64,000 nt of DNA from Hawksworthiomyces lignivorus (taxonomy: Eukaryota > Ascomycota > Sordariomycetes > Ophiostomatales > Ophiostomataceae): NCBI GenBank assembly GCA_002917075.1, contig NTMA01000040.1, positions 1 through 64,000 on the forward strand, given 5' to 3'. Below the pieces are notes generated by a model. It did no database searches. It saw only the letters and a list, made by a program, of their open reading frames with translations, and was not told where the DNA came from. This document shows positions 1 through 9,918 of this stretch, in pieces (position 1 is the stretch's first letter; each line of letters opens with the position of its first letter). The position numbers and the translations under genes were made by a program.

Positions 1-815
1 GCGGGGGCGGGGGCAGGAGAAGAAGAAGAAGAGGAGGGGGAAGAGGAAGAAGGAGCGGCGGCAGCAGCGGTCTCGACGCCGACGGTGTTCATGTCGACGG
101 CCTGGCGGCGCCAGTGGGCGCCCGGGTAGGGGGAGCCGGCGAGGTAGGTGGTGAGCAGGCGCAGGCTGTCGCCGCCGCGGCCGGCGGAGGCGGCGAGGGC
201 GTTGGCCTTGACGAGCCAGACGAAGCCCGGGCCGAACATGGCGTTGGCGGTGGCGGCCATCTCGCGGCGCAGGGTCTCGACGCTGCCAAAGTTGTCCTCG
301 ATGGCGGTGCGCAGCGGGGCGGGGATGGCGGCGGGGGAGGAAGACGACGACTCAGCTGCTGCTGCGGCCGCCCCCGAAGAGGAAGCCGACGCGGACGCAG
401 ACCGCAGCTGCTTGAAGAAAAAATCGGTGTTGTGGGCCATGCTGGCGTGGTTGAAGACGGCGGCCAGGGCCGGCACGCGCGCGCTGTCGATGACGATGCT
501 CTTGAGGTCGCGCTCCTCGTACTCGGTGCCGGCCACCAGCTGGTTCAGCCGCGCCAGCAGCAGCGTCATGTGCTGGGTCCACGCCATGTCGAAGCCCTCG
601 GCCGACAGCAGCTGCGGCACGCCCACGCGCGCGTCGTGCCGCGAGATCGGCAGGTGGTGTATGCTGCGGCGGCCGGACGGCGCTGGTGTCTGTGAAGAAG
701 CAGTAGTAGTAGCAGCCAGCAACGGGCACAGGCACGCCGGCTGCTGCCGCCGCGCAAGAGCGGAGGCTGCGCCGCCCAGGGCGGACGGCGCCCGTAATCT
801 CGCTGGACGGAACAT
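1..815 (-). CDS. RSM26: Mitochondrial small ribosomal subunit protein mS43 (Rsm26-like), 3' end cut off
   Basis: The frame opens with ATG at 815 and stays open to the window edge (271 codons visible, no stop reached), so the gene is partial. The N-terminus is rich in Arg and Ala and lacks acidic residues, as expected for a mitochondrial targeting sequence. A superoxide-dismutase-like fold follows: FDMAWTQHMTLLLARLNQLV near residues 75-94, FNHASMAHN near 121-129 and FGPGFVWLVK near 190. In the fungal Rsm26/mS43 and mS42 family this fold is structural, within the 37S mitoribosomal subunit, not enzymatic. Ser/Ala-rich low-complexity inserts lie near residues 140-165 and at the visible C-terminal end. 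The choice between mS43 and its sister mS42 rests on the N-terminal half. The start is supported by the targeting sequence and by stop-free continuity. Confidence 0.8.
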   Translation of the reverse strand, partial: MFRPARLRAPSALGGAASALARRQQPACLCPLLAATTTASSQTPAPSGRRSIHHLPISRHDARVGVPQLLSAEGFDMAWTQHMTLLLARLNQLVAGTEYEERDLKSIVIDSARVPALAAVFNHASMAHNTDFFFKQLRSASASASSSGAAAAAAESSSSSPAAIPAPLRTAIEDNFGSVETLRREMAATANAMFGPGFVWLVKANALAASAGRGGDSLRLLTTYLAGSPYPGAHWRRQAVDMNTVGVETAAAAAPSSSSPSSSSSSPAPAP

Positions 816-1930
816 GGTCGGACTGGGAAGAGGAGATGGGGGTGAGAGATTCGAATTTAAAACGGAAGCCTGAGGGGAAAGGGGGGGAGAGCCAATTGCC
901 TGTTGCTTTCGTCCCCGGTCGCGTGATTGTGCCTCCTTCGATTCTTCTCTCTTCGCACTTAAGCGCTGAAGCTTTTTTCTTAGCATAGAAAAATTATCAT
1001 AGGATGATTTTCGCTTGCGAGCTGTCGAGTTTTTGCCATTGCTGACCGCCTTCCTAGCTCTCTCGAGGTCCTTTCCAGCAGGGCAGAGGGTTAGTCAACA
1101 AAAAAAATTGGCGGATTTGGCGCACTTCGATCGCTGTAATATTTCCAGCCAACAGGACGACTCAGGACGACTGGGTGACCTCGGTACTCCGTAATTGTTA
1201 ATAGCTCTTCAACCAATTTCGCTACAGCTCGTAAGATCCGGAGTCCGGATCTCCTCAACAAAAAACAATCTCTCCTCATTTTCGTTTTCAAAGTGAAATT
1301 TACAAAATAAAGGATGAACAAAATACTCTCTGTGATAAGCTGAAGTCTCTTTTTTTTATTGATTCTCTTCTTTTTGCAGTCTGGGGGTGTTTTCACCGCA
1401 TATCTTCCTATGGCTCTGCTTACAGGGCGTACAGGGGCGTGCAGGCCGAAATACAGAGGTAATACCAACAAAGCGCACAACAAGTGACAATGGAATGCGG
1501 ACGGATCAAAAAAAAAAAAAAAAAAAAAAACAATAAGCTATCAAGCTATAATATGTGTATGTATGTGTGCGTGCTTGTGTTTGTGTGTGCGTCATGACAA
1601 AATAGCAATCATAAAGGAGCCATGGAAACATACAATGTTCCACGCTCAACAAGACGAGCAACCGAAAATAAACCAAAAACGAGAGGAACAAGACAAGACA
1701 GAAAACCTCCCTTCCATCCCAAGGACGCCAATGCGGTGCAGGTCTCACAATAAAATACACGCAGCCAGGTCGGGAAAAAAAACAACAGGAGACAACTCTG
1801 GTCGGAAGTCTCGCGTGCTAATACGCCGAATGCAGGATATGCAACATCATTCCCTTTGCTTTTTCTCTCCTCCTCTTTTGCTGCCCCTTGTCTCTCCTCC
1901 TTTCTTTTCTTTCTTCGTTTTAATTTGCTT
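816..1930. other. Intergenic: mS43 promoter side and 3' flank of the polyQ/N gene
   Basis: No coding frame is supported. It holds the upstream region of the minus-strand mS43 gene, one copy of the 9-mer TACTCCGTA at 1185-1193, a poly-A run near 1509-1530 and a GT-rich stretch near 1552-1594. Confidence 0.6.
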
Positions 1931-2204
1931 TCACTCTTCCATCAGCACGAGCATGTCCAGCTCGGTCTTGACGAGCTGCTCGAACTCGTCGCGGTCGATT
2001 CCCGAGGCGCGGGCCAGCAGGTAGAGGCTCTTGATGCTGCGGGAGACGTGCTGCTTGACGCCGAACTCGCTCTGCTCCTGGCGGCCGGCCGACTCCTCGA
2101 GCTTGGACACGAGCACGGCCGAGCCGCCCGACGAGCTGTGGCTGGACACGGACGCGGGACGCGGGTGCAGCAGGGCGGCCAGGCGCTCGTGGTCGACGTC
2201 ATCG

Positions 2205-2247
<43 letters not shown>

Positions 2248-2495
2248 GGCTGTGGCTGCGGCCGCGGACGTGGCTCTCTTCGTCGCGGTGGCCGTCGTAG
2301 CCGCCGGTCCCATTCACGGCGTGCTCGAGGACCTGTGCCGTCGCCGCCAGGGGCTGGCGGCCTAGGCCTAGGCCCAGCGGCGGCGGGACCGCAGACGGGT
2401 CCTCCATGACGACCTCGTCCGGGTCGTGGTTGTCCATGGCGGGCTGGACCGAGTCGTACTGGGCGTAGTACGCGTCTTCGGCGACGGCGCTGCTG

Positions 2496-2537
<42 letters not shown>

Positions 2538-3286
2538 GGGGCTGACCGCAGGGAGGCGGGCGCCGGCGAGCGCTTGGCGGCCGGGGTCCGCGCCGGCGTG
2601 GCGTCGTACCGGGCCCAGTAGTCGTCGTCATCGTCGTCGTCGTCGTCGTCGGCGTCGACGTCGGCGTCGTGGTTTGCGTCGCTGTCTCCGACCCTGCTAG
2701 CGAACAATCCACCATTCTGCGTCCCCGCCCCCGCCTTCGTCTTGTCCGCAAACGCCCGCTCCGCCTCGGCCACCGTCGCGAACCCGCCGAATGCCGCAAA
2801 GGCGTGCGGCTCGTCGGGCACGCTGACCTCGCCGACGCGCCAGCCGCTGCCGCCGCCCTCGTGGTCGCCCTCGCAGTACACCAGGCGGAACACCAGGTCC
2901 AGGTCGCGCAGATGCACCAGCGCCTGCAGCGTCTCGACGTCGAGCCGCTTGTAGCGGAGGGCCACGCCGCCCGCCCCTGCGCTGCCGGGCCCCCCCTCTT
3001 GCTCGTCCCAGTCGATCTCGATCTCCCCCGACACTGGGTGCGGCTCCAGGCGGGCGCTGCGCGCCACCTCCACCAGCCGCGCCGCCTTGGCCGGGTCGTA
3101 CGCCAGCAGCCGGATCCACGGCTCCGAGCTGGCCGCCGACAAGAACTGCACTCGCTGCCGCAGAATCGGCGACAGCAGCGGCAGCACCGCCCGCGCCGGC
3201 TCCGACGCCACCGCTGCGCCCGGCAGCGACGGCAGCAGAGGCGCCACGACGTCCCGCGCGTGGAGGGGGCGGACGACCTCTGCCAT
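1931..3286 (-). CDS. Conserved fungal hypothetical protein with polyQ, polyN and polyD tracts
   Basis: A single-exon frame of 451 codons starting MAEVVRPLHARD and ending LVLMEE. I do not recognise a named domain. The first ~180 residues are ordered and include WIRLLAYDP and a DWDEQEGG segment. The middle is low complexity: a run of about 9 Asp near residue 215, 13 Gln (CTG repeat on the plus strand, 2498-2536) and 14 Asn (GTT repeat, 2204-2247). The last ~70 residues look structured and contain a helical segment, FGVKQHVSRSIKSLYLLARA. No signal peptide or membrane segment is seen. The two homopolymers are each encoded by almost pure trinucleotide repeats and so are likely length-variable between strains. 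It is probably a real gene because codon use matches its neighbours and the ordered N- and C-terminal parts read without stops; its function is unknown. Confidence 0.7.
2204..2247 (+). repeat. (GTT)n microsatellite coding polyAsn
   Basis: About 14 perfect GTT units. On the minus strand they are AAC codons encoding an Asn run inside the hypothetical protein. Confidence 0.95.
2498..2536 (+). repeat. (CTG)13 microsatellite coding polyGln
   Basis: Thirteen perfect CTG units on the plus strand, read as CAG glutamine codons by the minus-strand gene. Confidence 0.95.
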
Positions 3287-6226
3287 TTTTTTTTTTTTTA
3301 TATTCTTTCTTCTTTCTTTCTTCTATCTCCTTCGGTAGGTGGGAGGGACGGGGTGTTCGTAGGACTGAAGCTTGTCAAAAAGTGACGCCCTTCAGATTTT
3401 TTTTTTTTGTCTCTGTTCGTATGAAGTCGTAGTCGAGTGCCGAGTATCGAGTATCCCAGTATGAGGGATCAGGTCGTGCCTGTTCTCTTGTGTTGCCTCT
3501 GGGTAGGCAGGCTGCGTTGGGTTGGCAGGCGGCTGACGGCTGTGTGAGTGCGTGCACCAGTCACATGCAAGCGATGACCTCGTTATTGGCCAGCGGACAT
3601 GTGAGTTGTTCTCTCTGCAAGGGGCAAGGGTCCTAATGAGGGGAGCAAGGCAGCTTCACAAGAAGAATTGTCGAGAATAAAAAAAAAATAGGACAATGTG
3701 AAAAGATGTTGCAAGAGGTATGCTGCAGAGAAAGAAGGAGAGAGAGTGTGAATTGAGTGCGTGAGCGTGTGAGAAGAAACAAAGACGGCAGCCCAGAGCA
3801 ATCAAAGGTGGTGGTGCTTCAACTCCGTAGTGGTGGGCATGGGGCATATGGCACAGCCAGCGTGCAAAGGGAAGAGGAGTGAACCGACCGGGCCAAGTTT
3901 GTGTCGTCAGGTGGCAGAGAAGGGAAACCCAGAGAGGCGGCAGATGCAACTAGAACTGCAGAGCGGGAGCATGGGAGCATTGGCAGCATGGGGGGAAGGC
4001 TTGTCTCGTTTGTCTGTTTCGCTGGCTCGTGGACTCTCTCTTTTTTGACAAGAGGCTTTTTTGCTAGAGGCTTCTCCACTTTGGGGTTAGGGGGGGCGGA
4101 TTTGGGGCGGATTTGGAGTGAGACAAAGAGAGAACAAGACCTGAGAGACTGCTGCCAGGCCACTCACAACGGCTTGATGGTGATTCTCCAGGAGCGAGAG
4201 AAAAACAACTAAACACTAAACTATGATTACAGTACATATGGTCCACGAGCACTAGTCGTAGCTAATACAAAGGTCGCATCGTCTAAATTGGCTTCCCCGT
4301 GTTTTTCTGCTTGTTGTCGCCTACTTTTCCTTTCCCTCCGCCCTGGATCGTTGCGCTTCGGGCAGACGGAGCCAATCAGCGATCACACAGTCAGATGGGC
4401 GAAGCATCTGGGAAGGGCTCCCAACTCCACCCTGCTGGAGTCTCGTCTTGCGTCTGTTGTCTGTGTCTCTCTCTCGACGGGACGTCTTCATATTGCCAGG
4501 AATTGCTTTTCTGCTAATGTGCATGCTAGTCTCGTATGAGCGCAATACCCAGAGATTGCCGTGGCCCGGGCTGCATACTCCGTTCTCGTAATTATACGGT
4601 ATCTCTCATACCTGTGCCATATACATAGCAGCCAGAAGCCAGTCAAAGGTGATATGTATTATTGTCGCCCCGCCTAGATGCGCCCGCGGCCAGCGCCAAT
4701 CCCGGCTTCAGCCTTTTTTCTGCGCGGCACCAGAAGACGACTCGAAACAGGAGGTAATAATAATCATAATAAATCATAGTATTCTCCATTCTAATTATAA
4801 TAATGGGGCTCTCTCTCATTGGAAACAAAACAAGAGGAGGAGGAGGACCTTGTCAGCACATAACGTAAACCGGCTCGCTGTGCTATCCATATGTCTCTTC
4901 TCTCTTCCCTCTTCTCCGAATGGGAGAAAGCCATCGAAGCGGCAATCCGATGCCGGTACCGAGCGGTCGTGCTTCTCGCCGCTGCCCGCTGACAACGTTC
5001 CATTTGTTCTATCGGTTCTATTCGTTCAATGTATTTGTTCTATTTGTTCCCCTCATATTATTGTCTGGCTTCTTTAATGTATTCTATGCCTTCGAATGCT
5101 TCCTTCGTTGTTCTTCTCGTGTGCTCTTCTCTTGTGCTATTCTCTTATACCATTCTCTTGCACTATTTCTTGCACTATTTCTTGCACTATCTCTTGTACT
5201 CCTTTTTTTATATTCTCTTATGCTTCTGATTTTGTGTTGCCCAATCACTCTTCGTCTATTTCCTTCTGGTCTTCTGACTCGTGTCTTGTCTGGAGTCTAT
5301 CCTGACTCATATTGGACAGGCTGCCTCTGCCCGCTGCACAATCATGAATCATCAAGAGCTGCTGCCTCGCCTTGCAGCTATTCCTGTCCATATCTTTCAA
5401 GCTAAGACTCTTCTGACCGCAGCTGTTTGTTTCAAATGAGCTCTATTTCTTATTTCAAGAAAGACGCGCGTAAGACGTGAGCGTCTCGGTTCCTAAAACA
5501 AAATCGCTTCCACACGGACAGTAGGATGCTCGCTGGCCTCCCTCTTCCTGACCACCCTTTTGGACCTTCGGCCACCTGCGAGATTCCGAGCACCATCTGC
5601 TGCATGAACTATTACTGTATCTTCCATCTCGTTGGCTCCCGGCTGCCCGTGGCATTGAGAACTGTCTTGTCTTCAATTTTGCCGAAGCCGATGGGTTACC
5701 ATAGAGACCAGATCTGCATTCTCATCCGGTGCCGAGGAGAGATGTTGCGTATCTATTTTCACTTTTAAATGATCAATCGTAGCAGATATCGCATTCCAGT
5801 CAGTTGCTATTGTGAGATTGCTGGTTTGGGCACTTTTAGGTTGAGAGCACAGGGCACTACAAGCACTAGAGAGCCTGCTCAGCATACTATGACGTAGCTG
5901 CGGTGCGTCATTACATACTATTACAGGGGGGCGATTTGGGGGCAATTCAGGTCGCAACGGCCACTAAAAACGAATGGCCGGACCCCCAACAATATTTAGA
6001 TAAAAACAAAAAAAAAAAAAAAAAAATACATCTTATCGGCTCTCCTTATCCCGTCTACCTCGATTTTTCTGTCTGCACACGCGACACCGCCTGCCACCGC
6101 TGCATCAGCAATCGCTGTTCGATGTAGGAATTGTCCTTCGACTGGATCCATCGCATCGAGTCTTCCAGTCCCTAGAAGAAAAGAGGCGTCTCTGGCTTTG
6201 GCAAACGGCAGGCCATCGGTGCATGC
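3287..6226. other. 2.9 kb intergenic region without a supported gene
   Basis: It lies between two divergently transcribed genes. Short frames occur on both strands but none shows family similarity. The stretch 5020-5300 is T/C-rich with a short tandem repeat. A direct repeat of GGGGCGGATTT sits near 4092-4113, and there is a poly-A run near 6008-6026 shortly before TPC1. Confidence 0.55.
5158..5202. repeat. Short 12-bp tandem repeat (TCTTGCACTATT-like)
   Basis: About four consecutive copies of a 12-base unit, the last ones diverged (TCTTGCACTATC, TCTTGTACTCC), within a pyrimidine-rich intergenic stretch. Confidence 0.7.
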
Positions 6227-7541
6227 ATGTCGGGCAAGGTAGAGCGCCTCAAAGATGAGGTACGGAGCGGCACGGACGGATCTTGCGAACGGCATCTCTC
6301 CGATGATGGAAACCAACATTGGGGAAAGGGGAGAAATGCGGAAAATGCGCTGACACGGTTGGGGAACAGGGCTCCAGATACCAGGTGATGATCGCCGGCG
6401 GCACGGCCGGCCTGATCTCTCGGTACGTCCACACTCTCTATATAACTTTTTTGTTGACGGCTTTCCCCCCTCCCCCTTTCACTACTCCGTCCCTCTGCTG
6501 ACGTGGGCCGCCCTGCGCAGCTTCTTCATCGCCCCGCTCGACGTCGTCAAGATCCGGCTGCAGCTGCAGTCGCACTCGCTGTCGGACCCGCTGTCGCAGG
6601 TGGACCTGCGCGGCGGGCCGACGTACAAGGGCACGCTGCCGACGCTGCGCCACATTGTGCGGCACGAGGGGATCACCGGCCTGTGGAAGGGCAACGTGCC
6701 GGCCGAGCTGCTGTACGTGTGCTACAACGCCGTGCAGTTTTCCGCCTACCGCGCGGCCGCCGTCGTGCTGCAGCGGGCGGCGACGGCCGACGGCGGCGGC
6801 CTGCTCGGGAGGAGTCAGGGCCAGGGCCAGGGCAAGCCGCTGCCGCTGCCGCTGCCGCCGGCCGTCGAGTCGTTTGTGGCCGGCGCCGCCGCCGCCGCCG
6901 TCGCCTCCGCCGCCACGTACCCGCTGGACCTGCTGCGCACGCGCTTCGCCGCCCAGGGCAGCGGGCCCGACCGCGTCTACGCCAGCCTGCGCGGCGCCGT
7001 GCGCGACATCTACCGCGACGAGGGCGCGCGCGGGTTCTTTCGCGGGCTCGGCCCCGCCGTCGTCCAGATCGCCCCCTACATGGGCCTCTTCTTCGCCGTC
7101 TACGAGGGGCTGCGCGGGCCCCTCACCCGCGCCGCCGACCGCGCCGCCGCCCTCACCCCCTGGCCCGACCGCGTCGCCCACACCTTTTCCGTCTGGGGCA
7201 GCGGCGACGCCGCCGCCGGCGTGCTCGCCGCCGTCGCCGCCAAGACCGCCGTCTTCCCCCTCGACCTCGTGCGCAAGCGCATCCAGGTCCAGGGCCCCAC
7301 CCGCGGCCGCTACGTCCACAAGAACATCCCCCTCTACGAGGGCCTCGGCATCGCCCGCACCCTCGCCGCCGTCTTCCGCGCAGAGGGCCTCCGCGGCCTC
7401 TACCGCGGCCTCCCCGTCAGCCTCATCAAGGCCGCCCCCGCAAACGCCATCACCATCTGGACCTACGAGCGCGTCCTGCGCCTGCTCATCCGCCTCGACC
7501 AGGACCGCGACGACCGCGCAGAGCACCAGCTGTCGTCCTAG
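6227..7541 (+). CDS. TPC1: Mitochondrial thiamine pyrophosphate carrier
   Basis: Three exons: 6227-6259, 6370-6422, 6521-7541 (368 aa; introns 110 and 98 nt, GTACGG and GTACGT donors). The predicted start [11 protein letters not shown] is joined to [18 protein letters not shown] and then [14 protein letters not shown]. Three mitochondrial-carrier signatures are visible: [10 protein letters not shown] near residue 34, [10 protein letters not shown] near 162 and [10 protein letters not shown] near 275, giving the usual six-helix inner-membrane carrier. The family imports thiamine pyrophosphate into the matrix in exchange for nucleotides, supplying pyruvate and oxoglutarate dehydrogenases. It is somewhat longer than the usual ~315-320 residues because of a Gly/Gln insert around residue 115-130 and another near 230. 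Assignment to TPC1 within the SLC25 family rests on the N-terminal pattern and the [17 protein letters not shown] segment. Confidence 0.85.
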
Positions 7542-7894
7542 AACGAGAGGGAGACGAAGAAGAAAAAAAAAAGGAAAGCAAACGCTTCGCGCTGTATGTA
7601 TGATTACGCAGATTACGCATAGAGATATGAGATACCTACCCGCCTTAATCCTAATGACCCCTCCTTGAATTGTTTTCGTAACAGTAAATTTGTTCTATGC
7701 TTGTCTTCCCTTCATGAGGCCCTCATCTTCTCATGCCTCGTGCTTCGTCCTTCTATAAGTACACAAGAAAATGGTTGGAACATGTAATACACTATATGAC
7801 AAGAAACGGCATATGCAAGCAGAGGCAAAGCTGCAGCTCTGCTCCTTGTTTTGTTTTGTTTTTCTCACCCCCCCTCCCTTTTCACCACACGTCT
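7542..7894. other. Convergent 3' intergenic region
   Basis: It separates the 3' ends of TPC1 (plus) and the MICOS gene (minus). Only A- and T-rich 3'-UTR-like sequence is seen. Confidence 0.6.
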
Positions 7895-8966
7895 TTATTT
7901 CCCCTGCTTGACCCAGTCCTCGACTGTTTCCCGCACGGCGTGCACCTTCTCGTCGGCGTAGTTGCGGCCCACCTCGGCGTGGATGCGGGCGAAGCTGACA
8001 GTCCGCTGAAGGGCCTCGCGCGTGCGCAGGTGCGCCTCGGCCACGACCGGCACGCGCTGCTCGTAGGTCCAGGTCAGGTCGGCCACGTTGCGCATCGTCA
8101 GCGGCAGCAGCGCCCAGCCGGCGCCAATGCCAAACGCCAGCGGCGTGGCCGCCCGCAGCAGCACGCCGCGGCGCCGCGACACGATGCTGCCGGCCATGGC
8201 CGCCACCAGCACGTACACGGCACCAGGGAGCAGCCGCTCGCCGCTCTCGCGCGGCGGCGCCAGCGACGCAATCGTCTCCGTAAACGACCGCTCCAGGTGG
8301 AACACGCTATCCGCCGCGCGGTTGACGCCGTCCTCGGCCGCCGCCGCTTGCCGGTACAGGAACAGCCGTGCGCGCTTGATCTGGCCCGCCAAGCGGTCCG
8401 TCGGCGTGGGACCGCGTGGGCGGTGGGCGGCCACGGCGGTCGTGGTCGCGGCTATTGGTGCTGCGGCGGATGCATCGGCTTCTTCTGCAAGGCTGGCCGG
8501 CGCGGCGACCTCGGAAAGTGGTGATGACTCGGTAGACGTCTTGGCTGGGCTGAGGGCGGCAGGGGTCGGCAAGTCGTAGTCGTCGTAGATGGGCTTCTTG
8601 GACTGTGTCCACGTCAGTGTCAGAACAGACTTTTGCCAATCCATCCGAGCAATCTCTGTTTTCCCCCTTTCTTTGTCTCTCGCCCTCTCCTCCTCCTTCT
8701 CTCTCGTTCTCGGTCTCTCTATGCACTGACATGGTAGTTTTCCGGAGCTTCGGCATATGCTGCGCGTGGGTAGAGCACCGTTCCTCCCAGCAGCAGGGTT
8801 GCTGCTACTGGCGCTGCGGCTGTCTGTATGGTCATCAATGGCATCAGATTAGCTTCAATGAAAATAAAGAAAGCAAAGACAAAAGAGATAGAGAGGCAAT
8901 GGCTAGAAATCGAAGGAAATGGGCGGAAATCGAACGAACCCGTTGAAACAGAACTCTGGCAGCCAT
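7895..8966 (-). CDS. MIC27: MICOS complex subunit Mic26/Mic27 (apolipoprotein O family)
   Basis: Three exons on the minus strand: 8966-8940, 8823-8731, 8602-7895 (275 aa). Exon 1 gives MAARVLFQR; its intron has a GTTCGT donor and a CATACAG acceptor. Exon 2 gives TAAAPVAATLLLGGTVLYPR and then AAYAEAPENYH; exon 3 begins SKKPIYDDYD. All joins are phase 0. The N-terminal targeting-like stretch, YPRAAYAE and KPIYDDYD are typical of fungal ApoO-family MICOS proteins. Two hydrophobic segments, PGAVYVLVAAMAGSIVS and ATPLAFGIGAGWALLPL, form the expected inner-membrane hairpin. The family binds cardiolipin and shapes crista junctions with Mic10 and Mic60. An Ala/Ser/Thr-rich linker precedes the membrane part. 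Whether it equals yeast Mic26 or Mic27 cannot be decided here; many filamentous fungi have one member. It is divergent with OCT1 across about 0.95 kb. Confidence 0.8.
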
Positions 8967-9918
8967 GGCGATTGGGAGATTGCCTCGTGAAGAAAACTAG
9001 AGAAAAGCAAGCGAAAAAAAAGAACACGAAGGCTAAAGCCCGAGACAAGCAAATAAGCAAGAACAAAAACAAAGGAAACGAATGACAGGAACAGGGGAAC
9101 AAGAAGCCGAGGAGGGAGTATTATGGCGATGGCCCACGCTTTCGGGAGTGGGAAGGGTGAAGACGGGCAAAACTGGTGATGTGTGTTTTTTATGGGTTTT
9201 AATTTTGCATTTTATTTTATTCTGGTTAGGTGGTAATTAGCAGCTGTAGTAGTAAATAGCAGTTGCGTTGTTTGGCGATATTTCACGCTCGTTCCTTCTC
9301 TTCAGTCAGCAAAAGAAAAAGAAAAAATGGCAGCAGCAGCAGCAGTCCTCGGCACCTTCTGCGGCTATTTTCCGGGTGGGAAGGAACCGATCGCTCTTTC
9401 CTAATCCCTTCCAAGCCTAAGCCCAAGCCTAAGCCTAATAAATATGCTGTTCGCGTTCCTTTTTCTTTTGCGATTAAAATTTTGATTTATTTTAATTCAG
9501 CTAACACCACTAGCCTCCATGAGGACTAGGGCGTATACAGGTGCTTGACACTGCTTGACATATCGCTGACGCAACAGCACCAAAACTCCCGCATGCAGCT
9601 GAGATTACAGGGCACGCGAGCCGCTAAAATCTGGGGGGCAAAGAAGAAACAGAAAAAGCGTAGAAAAAATCCTTTTTGGCAGCTGCGCGAATAGCAAATA
9701 GCGAATTCGGAGGATAAAATTTCATTCGGTGCGGCGACAGCAGTAGCTACGGTAGTTCTTGCCTCGCAGTCTCTTCCCCAACGTATCTCACAACATTCAG
9801 CCAGCAACATTTCTACAGATTACACGTATACTCCTATTCCTACATCTACGTATATCTTCGCCTTTTCTCGACTTACGTTCGCTCTGGTCATATTGGACAT
9901 GTTCTGCAATTCCTCACC
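8967..9918. other. Divergent promoter region between MIC27 and OCT1
   Basis: No gene is supported. It contains a degenerate CCTAAG-type repeat near 9412-9440 and pyrimidine-rich sequence directly upstream of the OCT1 start. Confidence 0.55.

Noticed and set aside
4920..5405. 161-codon hydrophobic frame, apparently several membrane segments
   Set aside because: The hydrophobicity comes from a T/C-rich stretch with a tandem repeat (Phe/Leu/Ser codons); no family resemblance or splice structure.
6438..7526. 362-codon minus-strand frame over TPC1
   Set aside because: Antisense shadow of the carrier gene; Gly/Val/Ala-rich without domains.
9412..9440. CCTAAG-type repeat resembling telomeric CCCTAA
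   Set aside because: The unit is not the telomeric hexamer and is short and irregular; no other sign of an interstitial telomere.
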